Of a stretch of DNA of 7,804 nucleotides, positions 1 through 5,904 are shown piece by piece. Position 1 is the stretch's first letter, and each line of letters starts with the position of its first letter. Position numbers and translations under genes: made by a program. This DNA comes from an uncultured Streptococcus sp. Lineage in GTDB: Bacteria > Bacillota > Bacilli > Lactobacillales > Streptococcaceae. The notes beneath the pieces were generated by a model. The model had not been told where the DNA came from. It was given only the letters and a program-made list of their open reading frames with translations, and searched no databases. Location: NCBI GenBank assembly GCA_916048145.1, contig CAJZGT010000058.1, forward strand, positions 1 to 7,804. The letters run 5' to 3'.

Positions 1-1639
1 TAGCCATCTCGCTCATTTCGTGAATTTCGTAACCATAGCCTGTTGTCTCAAAGAGAGGAGCATCTTGACAGGTTTTCAAAAGATAGTTGCTAAAGGCTTC
101 TTTGCCACCCATAAGTTGGATCAAGTCTGGGATGTCGTGGAGGACGCCTAAAGTTGCTTGGATGGCAGAACATTCGGCATAATCACGTCCCCAACTATAA
201 GGAGAGAAGTCAGGGCGGAAGTTGCCTCGATTGTCTCGCGCTCGCATATAGCCCGTTTCAGCATCAAATAGATGGCGGTAATTTTGAGATGCAGTCCTGT
301 AGGTTTTAGCGATTTCTATTTTCCCTAGTTTTTTGGCACAGCTGGCGATACAAAAGTCACTATAGGCATAGTCTAGGGTGTGGCTAACACTTTCGTGGTG
401 GTCGGTAGAGAGGTAGCCTAGTTCTTGGTATTGGGCTAGTCCGTGACGACCATTGATGCCGAGAGGGTCGGCTTTGCTGGCTGTTTCAAGCATGGCTTGG
501 AGGAATTCTTCTTCTAGGTCGGGGGCCATGTCCTTGCAGGCGCTATCGGCGATAATACCGTCTAAAAGTGTACCTGGCATCATACCCCGTTCATCTGGAG
601 CCAGCCATTTTGGGAGAAAACCAGTATCGCGGTAGTTATTGAGAAATCCTTCTAAAAAGCGGTGGTAGTGTTCCGGTATGATAAGGGCAAAGAGGGGGAA
701 GGTGGTGCGGAAGGTATCCCAGAAACCATTGTTGCTGAAGAGAACACCGGGCTTGACAGTGCCAGTAGCCAAATCTATGTAGATGGCTTGCCCTGATTCA
801 TCAACCTCATAAAAAGTCTGTGGGAAGAGGAAGAGTCTGTAGAGACAGTGATCAAAGAAGGTTCTGTCAGTCTCTCCTGTTTCCATGATATCAAAACGAT
901 GGAGAAGATTTTCCCAATCTTTTTGTGCACTTGCTTTGCAGTTATCAAAATCTTTTTGAGGTAGATTAAGCAGTGCTTGAGAAGGCGAGATGAAAGAAGT
1001 CGCTAGCTGAATCTCAGCATGGCTACTTGCTAAGTCAATTCGCCAGTCTCTGTCTTCTTGATTGATAGCAAGAATATCCGTATTCATTTTCAGGGATGTG
1101 AACAGTATCAGTGGATTTTTGTTGGTTTCAGTTTTCCCTTCTTGTCGAAGGGCAAGAGTTCGCTTATCTACTTGCTCCACGGTCAGTTCATCTGCTGCGT
1201 GAAGGTAGAGGGAGAGAACTTTGCCTTGCTTTTGCTCCAAACGAATAGAAGCACCATAGCAAGTCGGTGTGAGCTGGATTTCAATCTGATAGCGCAGGGA
1301 GAAAATCTTCAGATAATGAGGTTGGAAAGAGGCCTTATCCATATCATAGGAAGACTGACGATGGAAGAGGCTGTCTCCACCTAGTTGACCTGTAACAGGT
1401 GTCAGAAGGATCCAAGAGTAGTCCCCAATCCAAGGACTGGGCTGGTGGGTTAATCGAATCCCCTGAAATATAGGCAGATGTGGATTGAAAAACCAAGATC
1501 CATCCTGGTCACTGGTCTGGGGTACAAAGTAATTCATCCCAAAAGGTACGCCTGTATACGGCAGGGTATTTCCCCGAGAAAAGGCATGCTTGCTGGCAGT
1601 TCCAAAGCGGGTATCAATGGTTTCAAGTAGTGGTTTCAT
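1..1639 (-). CDS. GH92 alpha-1,2-mannosidase, N-terminal part (cut by the left window edge)
   Basis: Exo-acting, calcium-dependent inverting alpha-mannosidase of family GH92; the pneumococcal member is known for alpha-1,2-mannose removal from high-mannose N-glycans. I translated the minus strand by hand from the ATG at 1639 to the window edge and found 546 codons without a stop or frameshift. The N-terminus (MKPLLETIDTRFGTASKHAF) has no signal peptide, so a cytoplasmic enzyme is expected. The N-terminal beta-sandwich should cover roughly the first 230 residues, followed by the (alpha/alpha)6 catalytic domain. Family landmarks are GFWDTFRTTFPLF around W307-D308 and, at the edge, GYGYEIHEMSEMA (about 534-546), which carries the glutamates where the family's proton donor lies. 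The remaining roughly 150 residues, including the distal catalytic aspartates, lie outside the window. An AAAGG Shine-Dalgarno 7 nt upstream supports the start. It is divergent from the other genes. The family call is firm; linkage specificity is from family knowledge. Confidence 0.93.
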   Translation of the reverse strand, partial: MKPLLETIDTRFGTASKHAFSRGNTLPYTGVPFGMNYFVPQTSDQDGSWFFNPHLPIFQGIRLTHQPSPWIGDYSWILLTPVTGQLGGDSLFHRQSSYDMDKASFQPHYLKIFSLRYQIEIQLTPTCYGASIRLEQKQGKVLSLYLHAADELTVEQVDKRTLALRQEGKTETNKNPLILFTSLKMNTDILAINQEDRDWRIDLASSHAEIQLATSFISPSQALLNLPQKDFDNCKASAQKDWENLLHRFDIMETGETDRTFFDHCLYRLFLFPQTFYEVDESGQAIYIDLATGTVKPGVLFSNNGFWDTFRTTFPLFALIIPEHYHRFLEGFLNNYRDTGFLPKWLAPDERGMMPGTLLDGIIADSACKDMAPDLEEEFLQAMLETASKADPLGINGRHGLAQYQELGYLSTDHHESVSHTLDYAYSDFCIASCAKKLGKIEIAKTYRTASQNYRHLFDAETGYMRARDNRGNFRPDFSPYSWGRDYAECSAIQATLGVLHDIPDLIQLMGGKEAFSNYLLKTCQDAPLFETTGYGYEIHEMSEMA

Positions 1640-1665
1640 AGTCTTTCCTTTAGCTGTTTTTCTAC

Positions 1666-1694
1666 ATTATATCAGAAAAAGATAGCCTTTAGAA
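1666..1694 (-). promoter_or_regulatory. Candidate GH92 promoter, extended -10 type
   Basis: On the minus strand a perfect TATAAT (plus-strand 1666-1671) is preceded by TGA, giving the TGnTATAAT extended -10 common in streptococci. The hexamer 17 bp further upstream (1689-1694, TTCTAA) is a poor -35, as is often the case with extended -10 promoters. Transcription would start near 1658-1660, leaving a leader of about 20 nt that contains the AAAGG ribosome binding site. Confidence 0.7.
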
Positions 1695-1698
1695 AAGG
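1686..1698. repeat. Short perfect inverted repeat CCTTT-AGA-AAAGG over the GH92 -35 position
   Basis: Five-bp perfect arms (1686-1690 and 1694-1698) flank a 3-bp centre. The repeat covers the place where the -35 of the GH92 promoter would sit, so a repressor bound here could block that promoter. Five-bp arms occur by chance often, and no regulator is encoded nearby, so an operator role is only a possibility. Confidence 0.25.
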
Positions 1699-1707
1699 AG
1701 TTTCAAA

Positions 1708-1736
1708 GATAACTATTTTGTAGAAAAATGACTATC
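1708..1736. repeat. Imperfect dyad between the divergent GH92 and GH125 promoters (possible operator)
   Basis: GATAACTATTTT (1708-1719) and AAAATGACTATC (1725-1736) match as an inverted repeat at 9 of 12 positions around a 5-bp centre (GTAGA). The dyad lies upstream of both candidate promoters, where a shared activator or repressor would be expected. The bound protein is unknown. An A/T-rich dyad of this quality may still be chance. Confidence 0.3.
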
Positions 1737-1768
1737 ATTTGTGTATGTATTTTCTGTCTCAAAAGCTA

Positions 1769-1774
1769 TATACT
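1769..1774 (+). promoter_or_regulatory. Candidate -10 element for GH125 (no good -35)
   Basis: TATACT matches the -10 consensus at 5 of 6 positions and lies 36 bp before the GH125 ATG, giving a leader of roughly 30 nt that includes the ribosome binding site. No TTGACA-like hexamer is found 15-19 bp upstream and no TGn extension precedes it. This would make the promoter weak alone or dependent on an activator. Confidence 0.45.
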
Positions 1775-1794
1775 GAAAATGAAACTTGTTTGAA

Positions 1795-1800
1795 AGAGGA
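1795..1800 (+). promoter_or_regulatory. Ribosome binding site that fixes the GH125 start
   Basis: AGAGGA ends 9 nt before the ATG at 1810. It lies downstream of the in-frame TTG at 1786, which has no Shine-Dalgarno of its own, so the ATG is preferred. Confidence 0.75.
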
Positions 1801-1809
1801 TACTGCACG

Positions 1810-3090
1810 ATGATTTATTCAAAAGAAATTGTTAGAGAGTGGCTAGATGAAGTAGCAGAGCGGGCTAAGGATCATCCAGAATGGGTGGATGTTTTCGAGC
1901 GTTGCTACACCGACACCTTGGACAATACGGTTGAAATCCTAGAAGATGGTTCAACCTTTGTACTCACAGGAGATATTCCTGCTATGTGGCTTCGAGATTC
2001 GACAGCCCAACTCAGGCCCTACCTTCATGTAGCCAAAAGAGATACCCTTCTGCGTCAGACCATTGCAGGTTTGGTCAAGCGTCAGATGACCTTGGTACTC
2101 AAGGATCCTTATGCCAATTCCTTTAACATTGAGGAGAACTGGAAGGGTCACCATGAGACTGACCACACAGATCTTAACGGCTGGATTTGGGAACGCAAGT
2201 ACGAGGTAGACTCGCTTTGCTATCCTTTGCAGTTGGCTTATCTCCTCTGGAAAGAGACTGGCGAGACTAGTCAGTTTGATGAGACTTTTGTCGCAGCGAC
2301 TAAGGAAATTCTCCATCTGTGGACGGTAGAACAAGACCACAAGAACTCTCCTTATCGTTTTGTACGAGATACGGACCGTAAGGAAGATACCTTGGTAAAT
2401 AATGGCTTTGGTTCTGATTTTGCAGTGACAGGTATGACCTGGTCAGCCTTTCGTCCGAGTGATGACTGCTGTCAGTATAGTTACTTGATTCCGTCAAATA
2501 TGTTTGCTGTAGTAGTCTTGGGTTATGTCCAAGAAATCTTTGCAGAATTAGACCTAGCTGATAGCTCGAGCATTATCACAGATGCTAAGCGTCTCCAGTC
2601 TGAAATCCAAGAAGGAATTGAAAACTACGCCTACACAACCAACAGCAAGGGCGAAAAGATTTATGCCTTTGAAGTGGATGGTCTAGGAAATGCCAGCATC
2701 ATGGATGATCCAAACGTACCAAGTTTGTTGGCTGCACCTTATCTGGGCTACTGCGACATTGACGACGAAGTCTATCAAGCAACTCGTCGTACCATTCTGA
2801 GCCCTGAAAATCCATACTTCTACCAAGGAGAATACGCTAGCGGTCTCGGAAGTTCTCATACCTTCTATCGCTATATCTGGCCCATCGCCCTTTCTATCCA
2901 AGGTTTGACAACAAGAGATAAGGCAGAGAAGAAATTCTTGCTGGATCAGCTGGTTGCTTGCGATGGTGGTACAGGTGTTATGCACGAAAGCTTCCACGTG
3001 GATGACCCAACGCTCTACTCTCGTGAATGGTTCTCTTGGGCTAACATGATGTTTTGTGAATTGGTCTTGGATTACTTGGATATCCGTTAA
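1810..3090 (+). CDS. GH125 exo-alpha-1,6-mannosidase
   Basis: Metal-independent inverting exo-alpha-1,6-mannosidase that trims the alpha-1,6 arm of N-glycans; GH125 was founded on enzymes including a pneumococcal one. The protein is 426 residues from the ATG at 1810 and forms a single (alpha/alpha)6 domain with no signal peptide, so it should be cytoplasmic. Visible family motifs are GDIPAMWLRDSTAQLRPY (about 54-71), NSFNIEENWKG, KYEVDSLCYP, the acidic FRPSDDC with D218, and GVMHESFHVDDP with E393. D218 and E393 are where I expect the catalytic acid and base. The C-terminus REWFSWANMMFCELVLDY is also typical. An in-frame TTG at 1786 would add 8 residues but lacks a ribosome binding site. It is the first gene of a plus-strand cluster, and the next gene begins 97 bp later. 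Family assignment is very secure. Confidence 0.95.
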   Translation: MIYSKEIVREWLDEVAERAKDHPEWVDVFERCYTDTLDNTVEILEDGSTFVLTGDIPAMWLRDSTAQLRPYLHVAKRDTLLRQTIAGLVKRQMTLVLKDPYANSFNIEENWKGHHETDHTDLNGWIWERKYEVDSLCYPLQLAYLLWKETGETSQFDETFVAATKEILHLWTVEQDHKNSPYRFVRDTDRKEDTLVNNGFGSDFAVTGMTWSAFRPSDDCCQYSYLIPSNMFAVVVLGYVQEIFAELDLADSSSIITDAKRLQSEIQEGIENYAYTTNSKGEKIYAFEVDGLGNASIMDDPNVPSLLAAPYLGYCDIDDEVYQATRRTILSPENPYFYQGEYASGLGSSHTFYRYIWPIALSIQGLTTRDKAEKKFLLDQLVACDGGTGVMHESFHVDDPTLYSREWFSWANMMFCELVLDYLDIR

Positions 3091-3110
3091 GGAACACGCT
3101 TTAGCGCAAC

Positions 3111-3128
3111 TGATTCTTGTCAGAATCA
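3111..3128 (+). other. Small stem-loop after GH125 without a T-tract
   Basis: TGATTCT (3111-3117) and AGAATCA (3122-3128) form a perfect 7-bp stem with a TGTC loop, 20 bp after the GH125 stop. The stem is A/T-rich and is followed by CACCTTTAC rather than a run of T, so it is a poor intrinsic terminator. It could mark or stabilise a 3' end, or be neutral. Confidence 0.45.
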
Positions 3129-3132
3129 CACC

Positions 3133-3160
3133 TTTACATTTAAAACGTTAACAATAAAAA
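3133..3160 (+). promoter_or_regulatory. Candidate internal promoter for GH38
   Basis: TTTACA (3133-3138, 5 of 6 to the -35 consensus) is followed after 16 bp by TAAAAA (3155-3160, 4 of 6 to the -10). Transcription would begin near 3167, about 20 nt before the GH38 ATG. The region is very A/T-rich, so chance matches are easy. Confidence 0.3.
3139..3153. promoter_or_regulatory. cre-like CcpA operator between GH125 and GH38
   Basis: TTTAAAACGTTAACA matches the Gram-positive catabolite-responsive element consensus WTGWAARCGYTWWCW at 14 of 15 positions; the single mismatch is T in place of the first G. It lies inside the spacer of the candidate GH38 promoter, where CcpA binding would block RNA polymerase. 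Carbon catabolite repression of host-glycan enzymes fits known pneumococcal physiology, but binding here is inferred. Confidence 0.5.
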
Positions 3161-3174
3161 TTTAAATTTAGAAT

Positions 3175-3178
3175 GAGG
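3175..3178 (+). promoter_or_regulatory. Ribosome binding site that fixes the GH38 start
   Basis: GAGG ends 9 nt before the ATG at 3188. The upstream in-frame ATG at 3173 overlaps this site and has only A/T-rich sequence before it, so 3188 is the preferred start. Confidence 0.7.
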
Positions 3179-3187
3179 TTTTACTTC

Positions 3188-5833
3188 ATGGAAAATGTTG
3201 TCGTACATATTATCTCACATAGTCACTGGGACCGTGAGTGGTACTTGCCTTTTGAAAGCCACCGTATGCAGTTGGTGGAATTGTTTGACAATCTCTTTGA
3301 TCTCTTTGAAAATGACCCTGAGTTCAAGAGTTTCCATTTAGATGGCCAAACCATTGTCCTTGATGACTACTTGGAAATTCGCCCTGAAAATCGCGACAAA
3401 GTCCAACGATACATCGACGAAGGCAAACTTAAAATTGGTCCCTTTTACATCTTGCAGGATGATTACTTGATTTCAAGTGAAGCCAATGTTCGCAATACCT
3501 TGATTGGTCAAGCAGAATGTGCAAAATGGGGCAAATCAACTCAGATTGGTTACTTCCCAGATACCTTTGGAAATATGGGACAAGCGCCTCAAATTCTTCA
3601 AAAATCAGGCATTCACGTGGCCGCTTTTGGTCGTGGTGTGAAGCCGATTGGATTTGACAACCAAGTCCTTGAAGATGAGCAGTTTACATCCCAGTTTTCA
3701 GAAATGTACTGGCAGGGTGCGGATGGTAGTTGTGTTTTAGGTATTCTCTTTGCCAACTGGTATAGTAACGGGAATGAAATCCCAATTGACAAAGATGAGG
3801 CCTTGACCTTCTGGAAACAAAAATTGTCAGATGTGCGTGCCTACGCTTCAACTAACCAATGGTTGATGATGAACGGCTGTGACCACCAACCTGTACAGAA
3901 AAATCTGAGCGAAGCCATTCGTGTGGCCAATGAACTCTTCCCAGATGTGACCTTTGTGCATAGTTCTTTTGATGAATATGTCCAAGCTGTGGAGGGTGCC
4001 CTTCCTGAACACTTATCAACGGTGACAGGCGAGTTGACCAGTCAGGAAACTGATGGCTGGTACACACTTGCCAACACTTCTTCATCTCGTATTTACCTCA
4101 AACAAGCCTTCCAAGAAAATAGCAACCTCCTAGAGCAAGTTGTAGAACCCTTGACGATTATTACTGGGGGTCATAACCACAAGGACCAGTTGACCTATGC
4201 TTGGAAAACACTTTTGCAGAATGCGCCACATGATAGCATCTGTGGCTGTAGCGTGGACGAAGTTCACCGAGAGATGGAAACTCGTTTTGCCAAGGTTAAT
4301 CAAGTTGGAAACTTTGTTAAGACCAATCTTCTCAACGAATGGAAGGGCAAAATCGCCACAGCTAAGGCTCAAAGTGATTATCTCTTTACTATCATTAATA
4401 CAGGCTTGCATGATAAGGTCGATACTGTCAGCACAGTGGTTGATGTGGCGACTTGTGATTTCAAGGAATTGCACCCAACAGAAGGTTACAAGAAGATGGC
4501 TGCTCTTACCTTGCCAAGTTACCGTGTGGAGGACTTGGATGGTCGTCCTGTAGAGGCTAAGATCGAAGATCTTGGGGCTAATTTTGAGTACGATTTACCA
4601 AAAGACAAGTTCCGCCAAGCTCGTATCGCTCGACAAGTGCGCGTGACAATTCCAGTTCACCTAGCGCCACTTTCTTGGACAACCTTCCAATTGCTGGAAG
4701 GAGAACAAGAACACCGCGACGGCATTTACCAAAACGGAGTGATTGATACGCCATTTGTAACGGTGAGTGTGGATGACAATATCACAGTCTATGACAAGAC
4801 AACTCACGAAGCCTATGAAGATTTTATCCGCTTCGAAGACCGTGGTGACATCGGAAACGAGTATATCTATTTCCAACCAAAAGGAACAGAGCCAATCTAT
4901 GCAGAGCTTAAGGGCTACGAAGTCTTGGAAAACACAGCTCGCTACGCTAAGATTTTGCTCAAACATGAATTGACTGTGCCTGTCAGTGCCGATGAAAAGC
5001 TAGAAGAAGAGCAAAAAGGCATCATCGAGTTTATGAAGCGTGAAGCTGGACGTTCAGAAGAATTGACAAGCATTCCTCTGGAAACTGAGATGACTGTCTT
5101 CGTTGATAATCCACAAATCCGTTGCAAGACTCGCTTTACCAACACTGCCAAAGACCACCGTATCCGTCTCTTGGTCAAGACTCATAACACGCGTCCAAGC
5201 AATGATTCTGAAAGCATCTATGAGGTGGTGACACGACCAAACAAACCAGCAGCTTCATGGGAAAATCCTGAAAATCCTCAACACCAACAAGCCTTTGTTA
5301 GTCTGTATGACGATGAAAAAGGTGTGACTGTATCCAACAAGGGATTGAATGAATACGAAATCCTTGGAGACGACACCATTGCAGTGACTATTTTGCGTGC
5401 ATCAGGTGAGCTAGGTGACTGGGGTTACTTCCCAACACCAGAAGCACAATGCTTGCGTGAGTTTGAAGTCGAGTTTGCGCTTGAATGCCACCAAGTCCAA
5501 GAACGCTTCTCAGCTTTCCGTCGTGCTAAAGCCTTGCAGACACCGTTTACCAGCCTTCAGCTTGCTAAACAAGAAGGAAGCGTGGCTGCGACTGGTAGCC
5601 TCTTGAGCCATTCTGTTCTCAGTATACCGCAAATCTGTCCAACAGCCTTTAAGGTAGCTGAAAATGAAGAAGGCTATGTTCTTCGTTACTACAATATGTG
5701 TAGTGAAAATGTACGTGTACCGGAAAGTCAACATCTCTCCCTTGACCTACTTGAACGACCATACCCAGTTCATAGAGGCCTCATTTCACCACAAGAGATT
5801 CGTACAGAATTCATCAAAAAAGAAGAAATTTAA
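3188..5833 (+). CDS. GH38 alpha-mannosidase (likely alpha-1,3-acting)
   Basis: Zinc-dependent retaining alpha-mannosidase of family GH38; streptococcal members are known to favour alpha-1,3-linked mannose of N-glycans. The protein is 881 residues from ATG 3188, the full length expected for bacterial GH38, and has no signal peptide. Visible active-site motifs are HSHWDREWYLPFE near the N-terminus (H13 and D15 as zinc ligands), GYFPDTFGNMGQAP with the nucleophile D125, NGCDHQP with D232 as a candidate acid, and NAPHDSICGCSVDEVH with H348 as a further zinc ligand. The GH38 (beta/alpha)7 domain comes first, then the helical mid-domain (about 300-380) and C-terminal beta domains. It follows GH125 after 97 bp holding a cre-like site and possible promoter, and precedes the ROK gene by 71 bp. 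It should strip alpha-1,3 mannose in the cytoplasm so GH125 can act on the alpha-1,6 remainder. Confidence 0.95.
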   Translation: MENVVVHIISHSHWDREWYLPFESHRMQLVELFDNLFDLFENDPEFKSFHLDGQTIVLDDYLEIRPENRDKVQRYIDEGKLKIGPFYILQDDYLISSEANVRNTLIGQAECAKWGKSTQIGYFPDTFGNMGQAPQILQKSGIHVAAFGRGVKPIGFDNQVLEDEQFTSQFSEMYWQGADGSCVLGILFANWYSNGNEIPIDKDEALTFWKQKLSDVRAYASTNQWLMMNGCDHQPVQKNLSEAIRVANELFPDVTFVHSSFDEYVQAVEGALPEHLSTVTGELTSQETDGWYTLANTSSSRIYLKQAFQENSNLLEQVVEPLTIITGGHNHKDQLTYAWKTLLQNAPHDSICGCSVDEVHREMETRFAKVNQVGNFVKTNLLNEWKGKIATAKAQSDYLFTIINTGLHDKVDTVSTVVDVATCDFKELHPTEGYKKMAALTLPSYRVEDLDGRPVEAKIEDLGANFEYDLPKDKFRQARIARQVRVTIPVHLAPLSWTTFQLLEGEQEHRDGIYQNGVIDTPFVTVSVDDNITVYDKTTHEAYEDFIRFEDRGDIGNEYIYFQPKGTEPIYAELKGYEVLENTARYAKILLKHELTVPVSADEKLEEEQKGIIEFMKREAGRSEELTSIPLETEMTVFVDNPQIRCKTRFTNTAKDHRIRLLVKTHNTRPSNDSESIYEVVTRPNKPAASWENPENPQHQQAFVSLYDDEKGVTVSNKGLNEYEILGDDTIAVTILRASGELGDWGYFPTPEAQCLREFEVEFALECHQVQERFSAFRRAKALQTPFTSLQLAKQEGSVAATGSLLSHSVLSIPQICPTAFKVAENEEGYVLRYYNMCSENVRVPESQHLSLDLLERPYPVHRGLISPQEIRTEFIKKEEI

Positions 5834-5856
5834 TTTCAAAAAGTAAACATAAAAAG

Positions 5857-5864
5857 AAAGGAGG
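5857..5864 (+). promoter_or_regulatory. Strong Shine-Dalgarno placed 40 nt before the ROK ATG
   Basis: AAAGGAGG is a near-perfect anti-16S match, yet no ATG, GTG or TTG lies within the normal 5-12 nt downstream. The next start codon in any useful position is the ROK ATG at 5905. The intervening bases fold as a stem-loop (5863-5899). Folding it would leave only TTTTT between the unpaired AAAGGA and the ATG, so this site may serve the ROK gene across a structured spacer. Confidence 0.5.
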
Positions 5865-5904
5865 GGCGAAAAGGTAAGGACTAACTGCTGATTCGCCCCT
5901 TTTT
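5863..5904 (+). terminator. GC-rich stem-loop with T5, abutting the ROK start (leaky terminator or translational element)
   Basis: GGGGCGAA (5863-5870) pairs perfectly with TTCGCCCC (5892-5899) around a 21-nt loop, followed by TTTTT (5900-5904) and then immediately the ROK ATG. It has the stem and T-run of a Rho-independent terminator for GH38. However, the loop is long, the T-run is short, and two genes of the same pathway continue downstream on the same strand. Partial termination, or a role in ROK translation initiation, is more plausible than full termination. The 5' arm overlaps the Shine-Dalgarno at 5857-5864. Confidence 0.55.

Noticed and set aside
1058..1384. 108-codon plus-strand frame inside GH92
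   Set aside because: It is antisense to an uninterrupted GH92 reading frame and its translation shows no recognisable motif.
1714..1730. CodY-box-like TATTTTGTAGAAAAATG in the divergent region
   Set aside because: The spacing between the TTTT and GAAAA halves is wrong and several positions miss the AATTTTCWGAAAATT consensus.
1786..1809. TTG start extending GH125 by 8 residues
   Set aside because: There is no Shine-Dalgarno before the TTG, and the AGAGGA site lies between it and the ATG at 1810.
2683..3129. 148-codon open frame on the minus strand across the GH125 3' end
   Set aside because: It is antisense to well-conserved GH125 codons, resembles no family I know, and its start region lies in the gap without a clear ribosome binding site.
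3173..3187. ATG start extending GH38 by 5 residues
   Set aside because: The codon overlaps the GAGG ribosome binding site that serves the ATG at 3188 and has only A/T-rich sequence upstream.
4130..4553. Overlapping frames of 114 (minus) and 118 (plus) codons inside GH38
   Set aside because: Both are alternative frames of the GH38 coding sequence, with low-quality translations and no independent start signals.
5834..5862. Possible promoter for ROK in the A-rich stretch after GH38
   Set aside because: No hexamer pair with reasonable spacing was found; the best -10-like string (TAAACA) matches only 3 of 6 positions.
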